A stretch of 58,013 nucleotides of DNA, from the IMG/VR virus record IMGVR_UViG_3300025671_000073, positions 1 to 58,013 of that record; one strand, written 5' to 3'. The DNA comes from a virus. Under the pieces are notes generated by a model. That model was given only the letters and a program-made list of their open reading frames with translations, was not told the DNA's origin and made no database searches. Position numbers and translations under genes: made by a program. This document shows, piece after piece, positions 8,542-17,902 of the stretch (its first letter is position 1; each line of letters starts with the position of its first letter).

Positions 8542-11500
8542 ATGGACGAGGATTTTATACCGCCGGGCGCGTTGACCGGAGGCCCAAGCCTCGACCAAAC
8601 CCCTTCAGCCGAAGACTTTATCCCGGCAGGGGCGGTGGCAGGCGATGCCATGTCAGGTGAAACCGCAGAGGACCAGCCAAGCGCTATTGCAGAGTTTGCT
8701 CGCGGGGTCGCGTCTGCTCCGGTTGAGTTTGCCCGAGGCTTGGGGGAGCTGGCCGCCCTCGGCATAGATGCTGCGTTTGACACAGACTACGTCGACGATG
8801 TGTCGGCTGCGTTTGATGCGGCGGATCGTTTTGTTGGTACTCCCACGACACCCGTCGGCACCACCACCCGAGACCTACTGGTGTTTGGTGCGGGCGCCAT
8901 TCCTATTGCAGGATGGATCGGGCGTGCCGGGCAGGTCGCAAAGACCGGTAGGGGCCTCGGTGCTACGAGCAGGTTTATGAAGTCCGCCGAAAGCTTTGGA
9001 CGTTCCAAGGCTGGTAAACAGCTACTTGGCAACCGAGCCAAGGTCCTTGGTGCAACGGCCTTGGCCTCCGGTGTTTATGACGCCGTGGTGTCCTCCGCTG
9101 GTCGTTCGACTCTATCCGACCAGTTCGAGTTTTTGCCGGAGGCGTTGAAGACCGAAAAAGACACGGGACTAACTGGTCGAGAAGAGGCCTTTCGCCAATT
9201 CCGGAACCGGGCACGTCAGGGCGCAGAAGCGGCGGCACTAAGCTCAGTTTTTGACACCGCCCTGCTGGGCCTTGGTCGTGGGTCAAGGACCCTCGGCAGC
9301 GCCCCTGTCATCGGCCCCGCACTTTCCGGCACTGCCCGCGCCACACTCAAGGGCTGGGACATTCTCGGGACGTATGCAGGCAAGCTTCCCGGCGCCGAAA
9401 CGGTCAAAAAGCAAGCGGTCCGATATTTCGCACCCGGTGGTGGTTTGGCCCCTCAGATCAGGGCTAACATCCGAGAAGTGCAAGGCATATCCCGGTCGCT
9501 TCAAAATGAGATATCGAACGCGCTTTCGCGTTACGATCGCGCCAGCCGCAAGGTTGTGAAAGCCTCCGCCAAGCGGTCGGACAGGGCCGACTTCATGAAG
9601 CAGATCGAGCGGGACGTCTTGCGCTACCTAGATGCACCCACCGGCTCACCTCTGGCCACGAAGTATGGCGATGATTTTCAAAAGGCTGTAGACGATCTCG
9701 TTCAAATCGACACCGACCTAACCGACCTGTTGATCAAGAACCTAGAGGATATTGTGGGCGGCTCACCCATGGTTTCGGGAAAGGCGGGTATACCTGAAGA
9801 GATGCTGCCGCTGGGCGCGCAAAAAGAAAAAGCCCGGGCTGTTTTGGAAATCGTAAAAGCCAACCACGAAGCGGGGAAGAACCATCTGACACGGGTCTAT
9901 CAACTTTATCAGGACCCCGAACAGCTGTATCGCTCCCTCGGCGGCAAGAACCTGATGGAAAGCCCGCAGTTCAAGGCTGCGGAAGACCTGCTTGTTCGGC
10001 TGAAAAAGACAGAAGCCAAGGGTCCGATCACCGACGAGTATGCGCGTGCGGCCGCACAAAAAACGCTGCTCGACATGCTGAACTTGAAACCGATCGGTGA
10101 CGTGGACTTAACCCCCGAAGTAATTCAAAAGCAAATAAACAAAAGGTTGAATCAAATCCGCAAGGAGGTTCTCGGGGAGCAGCGCGGCGTCACCCTGCAG
10201 GACACCCCCATCTTTAAGCTTGAAAAAGGGATACTGCAGGAGCGAGTGCCCCTTATGGAATACGCCCCAGTGCGCGCATTGCTTGGGGAGTTTACCGACC
10301 CCAGAGAAAGACTGGGCTACATGCTTGATCAGATGGCCACACTCAACACCAGTCTTCGGTTCTACAACCAGCAAGCCCGTACGGCCATACCCGCAGCCGA
10401 GGGGTTGGCAAGAATTGATTCCGGCCTTCGGCCGGCATACGTTTATTTGCCCGGGGCAAAAAGCGGGAACATCGAAAAAGAGTTCGCGGATCTTTCTGTG
10501 GCCATTGGCGCAGGGAAATCAAACCAAGCGCTGCTGGACGATGCCGCCACAAAGCTGCGGGAGGAGGGTTACATCAAGCTTGGTGATGAAGACCTGAATG
10601 ACATTGCCGGCGGCCGGTTTGGCGCCTTGAGCGGCATGTACGTTCCGAAAGAGCTCTACGACAATTTGAACGCCCCGCTGCAGTTGAACATGAACCCGAT
10701 CAGTCAGGTCGGCGCCATGCTGAACCAGATGAAGGGCCTGACGCAAAAGATGACGATCGTCCCGAACCCCGCCTCTCGGGTCCGGGACATCATAGGCAAT
10801 AAACTCATGACCATCGCCAGCGGCAACACGGCGTCCGGATTTGGCCAAACCGAGAGCCAGTCTTTGCTGACAATCTTTCGGGGCCTGCAGGGTCTCGACC
10901 AAGAGGGGACGGACGCGCTGGCGAGGAAGCTCGATCTTGTCGGGGTGACAGACAGCAACGTCCTTTTGCGCACCCTGCAGGGCATCCAGAAAGAGGGTCC
11001 GAAGTTCGGGGCCCCGCAGCGCCTTCGCTCAGCCATCGAAACACTGGAGACCAAAACGCCGATCATGGCACCGATGCTGGAGTTTTTTGAGAAAACCACA
11101 CAGGGGGCGGACGCATTGGCCAAGGCGCGCGTCCTGCTGAGCGAGGAGGCAAAGTTGCGCGAGCTTGTAGGCTCCGTTGCCAATAGCGCTGACGACGAGC
11201 GCGTAGTGTTCAGCTGGCTTGAGCGTTCAGGCCTCGTGGATCGCACACGATCTGAACTGGACTTGGTCGGTGACTTGGCCGGCGCCGGGCGCGGCGGTCG
11301 CGCAAAAAGAACGCTGGACTCTTTTGAAGTGGCTGCCGCCGATAGAACGCGCAAGTTTATGCCCACGTATAGTGAGATCGGCTTGGCCGTTCGATCCGCG
11401 GACCGGCTTTTGCCTTTCGGTAACTTCACCTCCTTTGCCTCCGAAAACATCCGCAACATGGGGAACATCCTAGAGCAGGGGGTGAAGGAGCTTGCCGCGC

Positions 11501-12933
11501 AGGTGGACGATGAGCTGGTGCGCGAGCTGGGCCAAGAGGCCGCGGAACGTCTGGTGCGCGCGACACGGGCGCATGGCGCCCAGCGACTCACCGGACTTCT
11601 TACCGTCGCAACGATCGTACCCAAGGCTATTGTTCGTGCGGGTCAAAACGCCACTGGCATGACCGACGAGCAGATGGATCGATTGCACGAGCAGGCAGAC
11701 TACTTCCAAAAGGGGCAGGACCTTGTCCCCCTTGAGTTCAGCGGCGACGGCAAAATCAAATACATCAACCTAAGCTATGTGGCCCCATATTCGTTCGTCA
11801 CGGATGCCGTCCAAGCTGCTCTGCGAGGTTACCAAGAACGAGGTCGGTTGGACCAGAACGAGGTCCAGCAGATCGGGGGTAGTGTTTACGACTTGGTGGG
11901 CGCACTCGCTGATCCGTTTGCCTCAGAGGCAATTTTCTTTGAGCGGGTGCGCGACGCCCTCCCGTCGTCCGGGCCGGGGTCCTTGGGCATTGGCCGTGGG
12001 GGTGTGACCCAGACGGGCGCACGGATCTACAACCCTTCTGACTCTTGGGGCACAAAAGCCTCGCAGGGGTTTGTGCATGTCGTAGATTCCGTAATCCCCG
12101 CGATTGTGAAGCTTGGCGTTTCGGGGCAGCGAGGGGACATTGAGCCGGGTAGACTGATACGTGCGATGACCGAAACTCCGGGCCCGCGTGCCCAAGAGTA
12201 CAATGTGGCGGAGGAAATCGGTCGTCAAATCACGGGCTTCACGCCGATGGAGATCGATCTTAAAAAGGACGCCGAGTTTGCGGCATATGAGTATGGCCCG
12301 CTGCGAAGCGACGCAAAGAAAGTCGCCTATCGCGCTATTCGACGTGCTGACACGACACCCGAAGACATGCTCAACGCATGGGGTAATTACCTCGACTCTC
12401 TGTATCGGTCGCAGTCGAAGCTGTACAATGAGATCCTTGCTTATCGCGAACTAGGTTTGTCGGATCAAGAGATTCGCCGCAACCTCATACAGAAGGGTAA
12501 CCTTGGTAAGGACGAGGTCAACGTGATCATGCGGGGCGAGTTTATGCCGGGGCTGGCAACAGACGAGATTCGCAAAGACGTGGCCATGCAAACAAATGTC
12601 GAGGGTCGTCGCCGCGTGACGGAGGATGTTCCGTGGGGCGAGCTTAACCGGCTTTCAGCAGAGCGTCGGGGTCAGCGTTTGGCGCCGGAAGAGTTCCGTC
12701 GGCGGCGACAAGAAACCCCCGAAACCAATCTAGATGCCGTTGGTCTAGGGGAGGATTTCATCCCGGCCGCTGCTGTGCCGGTGGCCCAACCGGCGCCGAG
12801 TCTCACACCCCTGTTCGGTGAACCTGCGCCGGCGCCCGCAGCAACCCGGCAGCCGCCCGCCCCAGAACTCATGGGCGGGAACCTGATTGACCGGCTGCGG
12901 AACATGGAAATCTTCCAGCGCCAGCAGCAGTGA
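8542..12933 (+). CDS. Giant virion protein (1463 residues), probable ejection protein
   Basis: The longest gene of the window. It has a short repeated acidic motif, EDFIP followed by PGAL, AGAV or AAAV, twice at the N-terminus and once near residue 1408, suggesting a docking peptide for another virion protein. The body is mainly helical with hydrophobic stretches. In short-tailed phages the longest late gene usually encodes an ejected internal protein, sometimes with peptidoglycan-cleaving or polymerase activity. I could not find a transglycosylase or RNA polymerase motif. It stops exactly where the convergent polymerase gene ends, with no spacer and no terminator. Confidence 0.6.
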   Translation: MDEDFIPPGALTGGPSLDQTPSAEDFIPAGAVAGDAMSGETAEDQPSAIAEFARGVASAPVEFARGLGELAALGIDAAFDTDYVDDVSAAFDAADRFVGTPTTPVGTTTRDLLVFGAGAIPIAGWIGRAGQVAKTGRGLGATSRFMKSAESFGRSKAGKQLLGNRAKVLGATALASGVYDAVVSSAGRSTLSDQFEFLPEALKTEKDTGLTGREEAFRQFRNRARQGAEAAALSSVFDTALLGLGRGSRTLGSAPVIGPALSGTARATLKGWDILGTYAGKLPGAETVKKQAVRYFAPGGGLAPQIRANIREVQGISRSLQNEISNALSRYDRASRKVVKASAKRSDRADFMKQIERDVLRYLDAPTGSPLATKYGDDFQKAVDDLVQIDTDLTDLLIKNLEDIVGGSPMVSGKAGIPEEMLPLGAQKEKARAVLEIVKANHEAGKNHLTRVYQLYQDPEQLYRSLGGKNLMESPQFKAAEDLLVRLKKTEAKGPITDEYARAAAQKTLLDMLNLKPIGDVDLTPEVIQKQINKRLNQIRKEVLGEQRGVTLQDTPIFKLEKGILQERVPLMEYAPVRALLGEFTDPRERLGYMLDQMATLNTSLRFYNQQARTAIPAAEGLARIDSGLRPAYVYLPGAKSGNIEKEFADLSVAIGAGKSNQALLDDAATKLREEGYIKLGDEDLNDIAGGRFGALSGMYVPKELYDNLNAPLQLNMNPISQVGAMLNQMKGLTQKMTIVPNPASRVRDIIGNKLMTIASGNTASGFGQTESQSLLTIFRGLQGLDQEGTDALARKLDLVGVTDSNVLLRTLQGIQKEGPKFGAPQRLRSAIETLETKTPIMAPMLEFFEKTTQGADALAKARVLLSEEAKLRELVGSVANSADDERVVFSWLERSGLVDRTRSELDLVGDLAGAGRGGRAKRTLDSFEVAAADRTRKFMPTYSEIGLAVRSADRLLPFGNFTSFASENIRNMGNILEQGVKELAAQVDDELVRELGQEAAERLVRATRAHGAQRLTGLLTVATIVPKAIVRAGQNATGMTDEQMDRLHEQADYFQKGQDLVPLEFSGDGKIKYINLSYVAPYSFVTDAVQAALRGYQERGRLDQNEVQQIGGSVYDLVGALADPFASEAIFFERVRDALPSSGPGSLGIGRGGVTQTGARIYNPSDSWGTKASQGFVHVVDSVIPAIVKLGVSGQRGDIEPGRLIRAMTETPGPRAQEYNVAEEIGRQITGFTPMEIDLKKDAEFAAYEYGPLRSDAKKVAYRAIRRADTTPEDMLNAWGNYLDSLYRSQSKLYNEILAYRELGLSDQEIRRNLIQKGNLGKDEVNVIMRGEFMPGLATDEIRKDVAMQTNVEGRRRVTEDVPWGELNRLSAERRGQRLAPEEFRRRRQETPETNLDAVGLGEDFIPAAAVPVAQPAPSLTPLFGEPAPAPAATRQPPAPELMGGNLIDRLRNMEIFQRQQQ

Positions 12934-14847
12934 TCAGTCGACGTCGCCCCAGTCTTTTTCAAGGGCGACGTCTACCTTGCTCGGCACCCTGAGCTCCAGA
13001 CCGTTCTCCATGATTTCGACTATTTCGTTTGCTTGCTCGTCGGTTGCAATGGAAAAGCACAGTTCGTCGTGGACCTGCAGCATGGGCTTGAGCCCCGCCT
13101 CGTAGCATTGCGCGAACGCCAGCTTCGTCTGGTCGGCCGCCGAACCTTGGATCAAGCGATTGAGGGCCTTGTAGGTGAACGCCCGGCGGATACCTTGACC
13201 AACCGTGCCGTACTCCTTGACGGCCTCTTCGTACTTCAGCGGCTTGCTGTATCCAAAACTGCGCGGCTCCCACATGTCGAACCGGCACAGCCGCCCATGG
13301 ACCGTTCGTATCTGCCCATTGCGCTCGGCCTGATCGCTGGCGACCGTGGCCAGCATACGGACAAACGGCACCTTCTCCTGATGCAGATCCAGCAGTCGCT
13401 TCGCTTCGTCCTCTGAGATTCCCAACTGGTTGGCGAGCTTGCCCTTCCCCATGCCGTACATGATGCCGAGATTCACCGTCTTGGCTTCCTTCCGGCTGAT
13501 CCCGGCCATGTCAGCCACCATTTGGTGCAGGTCGGCGTTGCCCTCGTGGAATTCCTTGACGATCTCATCGACCATCGTGCCACGCATGCGCGGCGGCAGG
13601 CTGGCGGCAAAGTGGGTCAAGAGCCTCGGTTCTTGGGATGCATAGTCAAAGCTGCCCCACCGCTCGCCCTCCTCCGGCACAAAGATGCCGCGAATCAGCT
13701 TCTTGATCTCCGGGTCGCGCGCTGGAATTTGCTGCAGGTTGGGGCTCGAAGAGCTGAACCTGCCGGTCACCGTGCCCCCGTCGTCGCTGCGCAGCTGATG
13801 CATCTCGCAGTGGATGCGACCCTTGTGCTCATATTTCAGGATACTGTCAATAAACGTGCTGTCCGCCTTGTCCGCCTCGCGGATCTTGTTGATCGTCTGC
13901 GCCACCTCGTTCGGATGGTCCTTCAGAAAATCTTTTGTGAAGGACGGCGCTCCGGCCTCGGTCCGAGGATAGGGAAGCCCCAAATCCTCAAACACCTTCT
14001 TGATGCTCTCGGCCGCCCACACCTCGACCTCGATGCCCGTCTTATCCTTGACGAATGCCAGCAGCTCTTGCTTCCGCTGACGCAAAATCTTTCGCGATCG
14101 ATCCGCCTGATCGAGATCCACCCGCACGCCTCGGGCCCGCATGTCGATGACGCCGGGCAACACGCGAGACTCAAGATCAAACACCGACCACAGGTCCTGC
14201 TTCTCGATCTCGGCCTTAAGGTGTTCCCACAGCTTGAGCGTCATGACGGCGTCTTGTTCGCCGTAGCCGCCGACAAACCGGGCAGGGAGCTTCCACATTT
14301 CCGCCTTGGGATCGATGCCCCACTCGGTTGCGGCAGCCCGCAAGACCTTCTCGTCCTTGCGCATGCCGATATATTCCTTGCCCAACAGGTCAAGGCGATA
14401 GCTGAACCGGTTCTCGTCCACCAGAGGCGCGGCGATCAGGGTGTCGATTATCGGACCTTGGACCTTGATTCCCTCGGCCATCAACCACCCGATATCGTAA
14501 GGCGCGTTGTGGCACACCTTCGTTATGCCCGGGGTATCCATCTGCTCTTGTAGCCATCCAAGGGTCATCGTCAAGTCCAGATTTGGACCATTGGCATGGC
14601 GGATTGGAAAGTAGCCGTGGAAGTCGCCGGCGGCCACGGCGATACCGACGACGTATCCATCGTTCGTGGCCCAGCCCGGCCCCTTGTTTGCGCCGAGGCC
14701 GTCGTCCCGGGTCTCAAGGTCGATGGCGATCGTCTTGTGTTTGGTCAAGTCTGGAAACTCGGTGGGCGCCGACCACTCGGTCTCGATGTTGTTGATGTCC
14801 AGTTTAAGCAGGAAGTCATCCGTGCCTGTGTCATACTTGTCTTTCAC
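12934..14847 (-). CDS. polA-like: Family A DNA polymerase with 3'-5' exonuclease
   Basis: 637 residues from a GTG at 14847, chosen because it overlaps the upstream stop as GTGA and has GGAG 9 bases before it. An upstream GTG at 14886 is possible. Exonuclease motifs: IDLETR (Asp near 43), HNAPYD (113-118), YGEQDA (195-200). Polymerase motif A is DYASQEPR (about 401-408), motif B RKEAKTVNLGIMYG (452-465), motif C QVHDE (591-595). The residue matching Phe762 of E. coli Pol I is leucine. It replicates the phage genome and ends the leftward replication operon. Confidence 0.95.
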   Translation of the reverse strand: MKDKYDTGTDDFLLKLDINNIETEWSAPTEFPDLTKHKTIAIDLETRDDGLGANKGPGWATNDGYVVGIAVAAGDFHGYFPIRHANGPNLDLTMTLGWLQEQMDTPGITKVCHNAPYDIGWLMAEGIKVQGPIIDTLIAAPLVDENRFSYRLDLLGKEYIGMRKDEKVLRAAATEWGIDPKAEMWKLPARFVGGYGEQDAVMTLKLWEHLKAEIEKQDLWSVFDLESRVLPGVIDMRARGVRVDLDQADRSRKILRQRKQELLAFVKDKTGIEVEVWAAESIKKVFEDLGLPYPRTEAGAPSFTKDFLKDHPNEVAQTINKIREADKADSTFIDSILKYEHKGRIHCEMHQLRSDDGGTVTGRFSSSSPNLQQIPARDPEIKKLIRGIFVPEEGERWGSFDYASQEPRLLTHFAASLPPRMRGTMVDEIVKEFHEGNADLHQMVADMAGISRKEAKTVNLGIMYGMGKGKLANQLGISEDEAKRLLDLHQEKVPFVRMLATVASDQAERNGQIRTVHGRLCRFDMWEPRSFGYSKPLKYEEAVKEYGTVGQGIRRAFTYKALNRLIQGSAADQTKLAFAQCYEAGLKPMLQVHDELCFSIATDEQANEIVEIMENGLELRVPSKVDVALEKDWGDVD

Positions 14848-15266
14848 GCCTGTATTCTCCGAAAGTTCTTGACCGGTATCATACACACTGGCTCGATGTC
14901 CTGTGCGTCCCCTCGATCTCTGCGGCCGCCGACCTGAATATCCATGTCGATCTCAGACATACACACATAGCCCACCATGTCGTTCCACTTCACCACAAGC
15001 AGTGACGGAAGCTCCGTCTCACGGGTGATCGCCCGGCCTTTCAAAATCTTGGCCATGGAGATCATCAAAGTGTCGTACTGCCAGCTGGGCACTTGCCGGC
15101 GTTTAATCTCGACGAAAGCAACAGCGTTCGGCCCACGGGTCAGGAGATAGTCCAAGCTATATGCCCTCGGCATCTTGTGAGCTTGGGTCCCCCACAAGTT
15201 ATTGAGAGCATCGATGATGTCCCGCTCATTGCGGAGGTCTTGGTCCGTTTCGTAAATCGGCCTCAC
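14844..15266 (-). CDS. PD-(D/E)XK nuclease-like protein
   Basis: 140 residues from a GTG at 15266 that forms GTGA with the upstream stop; an alternative GTG lies at 15284. The core YSLDYLLTRGPNAVAFVEIKRR has the Asp...Glu-x-Lys arrangement of this nuclease fold, followed by a Gln/Lys helix (QYDTLMISMAK). Placed between the diphosphohydrolase and polymerase genes, it may trim replication or recombination intermediates, or degrade host DNA. The family is inferred from the motif only. Confidence 0.65.
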   Translation of the reverse strand: MRPIYETDQDLRNERDIIDALNNLWGTQAHKMPRAYSLDYLLTRGPNAVAFVEIKRRQVPSWQYDTLMISMAKILKGRAITRETELPSLLVVKWNDMVGYVCMSEIDMDIQVGGRRDRGDAQDIEPVCMIPVKNFRRIQA

Positions 15267-15613
15267 GACAGCGGGCCTTTCCACCTATCATCTTCACCCA
15301 CGCTGCGCTGCTCGTACGCCACCAAGAACGCGATGCAGCAAGCTGCATGCCAAAGGTGCGACCGCCCTGTTTCAGGGTCGTTTTGTTCACCACCCCACCA
15401 CGCCCACATGTGCCGCATCATGGCGCCAAACGGCCGAGACCACTTCATGCCGTGCTCCCAGTTGCGATCGGCATATTTTTCAGCGCCAAATGTCAGGATG
15501 TCGCCCACAGCCTCAAGAAGCTCGGGCGGGATAAGCTCCATGCGGACCTTGCCGCGATCGTCCTTGTGGCCACCCGCAGCAATCAGCTCCTCTCGACTGG
15601 GATCACCCGACAT
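15263..15613 (-). CDS. dATP/dGTP diphosphohydrolase (DUF5664 type)
   Basis: 116 residues. The signature is a GAEKYADRNWEHG block near residue 43 followed by RHMWAWWGGEQNDPETG and then SHLWHAACC, as in the phage dATP/dGTP diphosphohydrolase family, an all-alpha NTP pyrophosphatase relative. It should cleave dATP or dGTP to the monophosphate and adjust nucleotide pools. It overlaps the deaminase gene by 11 bp. The comparable reaction in 2-aminoadenine phages (MazZ) supplies dGMP, but no PurZ-like gene is present here. Confidence 0.8.
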   Translation of the reverse strand: MSGDPSREELIAAGGHKDDRGKVRMELIPPELLEAVGDILTFGAEKYADRNWEHGMKWSRPFGAMMRHMWAWWGGEQNDPETGRSHLWHAACCIAFLVAYEQRSVGEDDRWKGPLS

Positions 15614-16055
15614 GAACGTACACTCCTGCTTCCATGAACATTTCCATCGACAGCGTCATATCATCCGCCCAGCGCTCGACAAAGGCCGGCTCTGGTTTCG
15701 GCCAGCAGACATGCTTGACCCCATTCTGGATCACCATGGCTGCGCATTGGGTGCAGCAGGGGTGTGTGCAGAACAGGGTCGATCCGTGGAGCGGGGCCGT
15801 GGCAAAGGCCATAGCGTTTTTCTCCGCATGCACGGTCATCTTGAGCTTGGTTTCGCGGTCATGCAACCGGGCGTGGCTGTCTTGGACGCCGCGAGGAAAC
15901 CCGTTGTAGCCGGCCGAAACAATGCGCCGTTTGTCGTCGAAGATCACAGCGCCAACCTTGGTACTTGGATCTTTGCTCAGCTTGGCAACATGTTTGGCCA
16001 TGTCCACGGCCCAGTCCCAAAGGCGCCGCTCTTCGAACGAAAACTCAGATGTCAT
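15603..16055 (-). CDS. dCMP deaminase
   Basis: 150 residues. Zinc and catalytic motifs of the cytidine/deoxycytidylate deaminase fold are complete: HAEKNA at 76-81 (His ligand, Glu catalyst) and HPCCTQC at 98-104 (two Cys ligands). It would convert dCMP to dUMP, the precursor of dTMP. No thymidylate synthase was found, so the host enzyme must finish the pathway. It overlaps the helicase and diphosphohydrolase genes by 11 bp each. Confidence 0.92.
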   Translation of the reverse strand: MTSEFSFEERRLWDWAVDMAKHVAKLSKDPSTKVGAVIFDDKRRIVSAGYNGFPRGVQDSHARLHDRETKLKMTVHAEKNAMAFATAPLHGSTLFCTHPCCTQCAAMVIQNGVKHVCWPKPEPAFVERWADDMTLSMEMFMEAGVYVHVG

Positions 16056-17559
16056 ATCTATTCCTCATACCGCTTTGAATTACATGCAGGTTGTGCTTAG
16101 CACGTGTGAAACCCACATAAAAGACCCGATGTTCGTCGTCCGGGAACCGAGATTCGACGGCCGCGCGTGTCGACCCAAGGTCCACGGCCACATTGTCGTC
16201 TTCCCCGCCCTTGTTGCTGTGGATTGTTCCGACCTTGATCCTTGGTTCTTGGGTCACGTCTTCACCCCGGCGCTCAAGCGCTCGGATGTAAGTTCTCTCG
16301 CGATCGTTCATCTTAATCACGGACAATGCATCTGCATTGTCACCGGCCTGTAGCCCAAAGCTACCTTGCAAATCGGAGATGTTATATGCGATTTGCGGGT
16401 CTGCTGCTTCAAGAAGTTTCTTGGCCCCGCGTTGCAGTACGCCGGGCGCCGTCTGTGCATACAGCTTCTTCATCTCTCCAGCGTAGATGCTGCCGCCACC
16501 GGCCAAGTGCCGCCACAGTGCGATGGAGTCTGTCAGCGATTCCCGAATGCTGCGCCGGCCGTTGATGCTGAACATAAACCCGTCGTCTCGCAGTGACTCG
16601 CCCCATTGTTGAGCCATGTAGTTCGCGCGCGTCATCAAGGTCCATGAACCTTGGGTCAGGTCAAGGAACTCCCGGTCCGGTTCAAACACCACCCTGCCCT
16701 CTCGGGTGGTTGGGTGGTAGGTTTTTGGAACTCGGTCCTTGATCCTGTGGACGATGCGCTGGGACAGGTCGAAGACGGAACGCGGAAGGCGGTAGCTCTG
16801 CTCGAGGATCTGGATTTTGGGCGAGCACTCAAGAAACTGCCTCACATCAACACCCGCCCAGCGGTGGATGGCTTGGTCATCGTCGCCGGCGAAGTACACC
16901 TCTTCGGCGTTGTCCATGAGCTTTTTGACCATGGCCCACTGCAAGGGGACAAGGTCCTGAGCCTCGTCGATAATCAACATCTTGAGCCGGGGCGCCTCGC
17001 CGAAATCAACGAACATGCTCAGCATGTCGACGAATGTCACCTTGCCGAGCTGCTGTCGGTAGACCTGCAGCAGGCTGCTGATCTTTCGCAGCATGGCAAA
17101 ACTCAGATCGTAGTCATCTGCATCCCGGAACTCCTGTTCCAAGGAGACCATCCGCATGGTAGCCCGTTCGATGATCCGAAGATACTTGTCCCCGCCACCA
17201 GCGGCGCTGTTCACGAGGCCGCTCAGGTCGTCGAGGTCCGCCTTCTCCCCATTGATCTCCATGCCCAGCTCATCGGCAAAAGCCCGCCAGTCGGCAGCGC
17301 TCATCACGTCCTCCTTCTTGAGGCCAAGCAGGTGGAAGCCGAGGGCGTGCAGGGTCTTGAAGTACGGCATGTCTTTGGGTAGGAAACCGAACTCTTGGGC
17401 TGCGCGATCGCGGGCCTCGTTGACAGCCTTTCTGGTGAAAGAAAGAAAGCCGATTTCCCACGGAGAAATTCCTCGGGACAAGGCCTCGTTGATAATCTGC
17501 ATTAGGCGATAGGTTTTGCCGCAGCCGGGAGGTCCTAAAATCAGGGTGCTATTTCGCAT
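16045..17559 (-). CDS. UvrD/Rep-type superfamily 1 DNA helicase
   Basis: 504 residues, shorter than host UvrD. Walker A GPPGCGKT is at residues 8-15. Further motifs are FTRKAVNEA (Ia), IIDEAQD (II), GDDDQAIHRW (III), EQSYRLPRSV (IV), GTIHSNKGGEDDNVAVD (V) and FYVGFTRAKHNL (VI), so all helicase motifs are present. It should translocate 3'-5' on single-stranded DNA. No DnaB-type helicase is seen in the window, so this or the SNF2 protein may serve at the fork. It is coupled to its upstream gene by an 11-bp overlap. Confidence 0.93.
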   Translation of the reverse strand: MRNSTLILGPPGCGKTYRLMQIINEALSRGISPWEIGFLSFTRKAVNEARDRAAQEFGFLPKDMPYFKTLHALGFHLLGLKKEDVMSAADWRAFADELGMEINGEKADLDDLSGLVNSAAGGGDKYLRIIERATMRMVSLEQEFRDADDYDLSFAMLRKISSLLQVYRQQLGKVTFVDMLSMFVDFGEAPRLKMLIIDEAQDLVPLQWAMVKKLMDNAEEVYFAGDDDQAIHRWAGVDVRQFLECSPKIQILEQSYRLPRSVFDLSQRIVHRIKDRVPKTYHPTTREGRVVFEPDREFLDLTQGSWTLMTRANYMAQQWGESLRDDGFMFSINGRRSIRESLTDSIALWRHLAGGGSIYAGEMKKLYAQTAPGVLQRGAKKLLEAADPQIAYNISDLQGSFGLQAGDNADALSVIKMNDRERTYIRALERRGEDVTQEPRIKVGTIHSNKGGEDDNVAVDLGSTRAAVESRFPDDEHRVFYVGFTRAKHNLHVIQSGMRNRYDI

Positions 17560-17902
17560 TTTGTTGCCTCACGTTTTTCTTTCCAGTTCCTCGCGGGCGG
17601 CCATGCAGCCACTCGCGCACTTCCTTGTAATACCACCGCTTGGTGGCGAACGGGTCATCCGCCCGGCCGAGATTGACAGGGGGAGGGAATTGTTCGTCCC
17701 GCACCCATTTGTAGATCACCGCCTCGGACACCCCAAACCACGCGGCGATCTGGCTGATCTTGATCATCCGCTCTTCCGGCGCCGGAAACTGGGCGTTCTC
17801 CAGCAACTGCATGACTGAGGCGGGCGACGTGTTCAGAAGCCCAGCCACCTTAGCTAAAATGTCTACTAGCTCGCGATCAGAACGGGACGTCTGTTTGGGC
17901 AT
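17549..17902 (-). CDS. AlpA/excisionase-like HTH regulator
   Basis: 117 residues. The central IKISQIAAWFGVSEAVIYKW, then PPPVNLG and KRWYYKEVREWL, is the winged MerR/AlpA type of DNA-binding domain. A helical N-terminal extension (residues 1-45) may dimerise. It lies inside the replication operon, between primase and helicase genes, with overlaps on both sides. It could regulate this operon or assist origin recognition. No integrase is present, so an excisionase role is unlikely. Confidence 0.7.
   Translation of the reverse strand: MPKQTSRSDRELVDILAKVAGLLNTSPASVMQLLENAQFPAPEERMIKISQIAAWFGVSEAVIYKWVRDEQFPPPVNLGRADDPFATKRWYYKEVREWLHGRPRGTGKKNVRQQNAK

Noticed and set aside
8542-12933. Giant protein as virion RNA polymerase (N4-like)
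   Set aside because: Length is suggestive but I could not see T7/N4 polymerase motifs, and N4 virion polymerase is more than twice as long.
13522-14553. 343-codon open frame on the plus strand
   Set aside because: Opposite the polymerase core motifs; shadow frame.
17549-17902. Excisionase of a temperate phage
   Set aside because: AlpA-like fold but no integrase or attachment site found in the window. A replication or transcription role fits the operon better.
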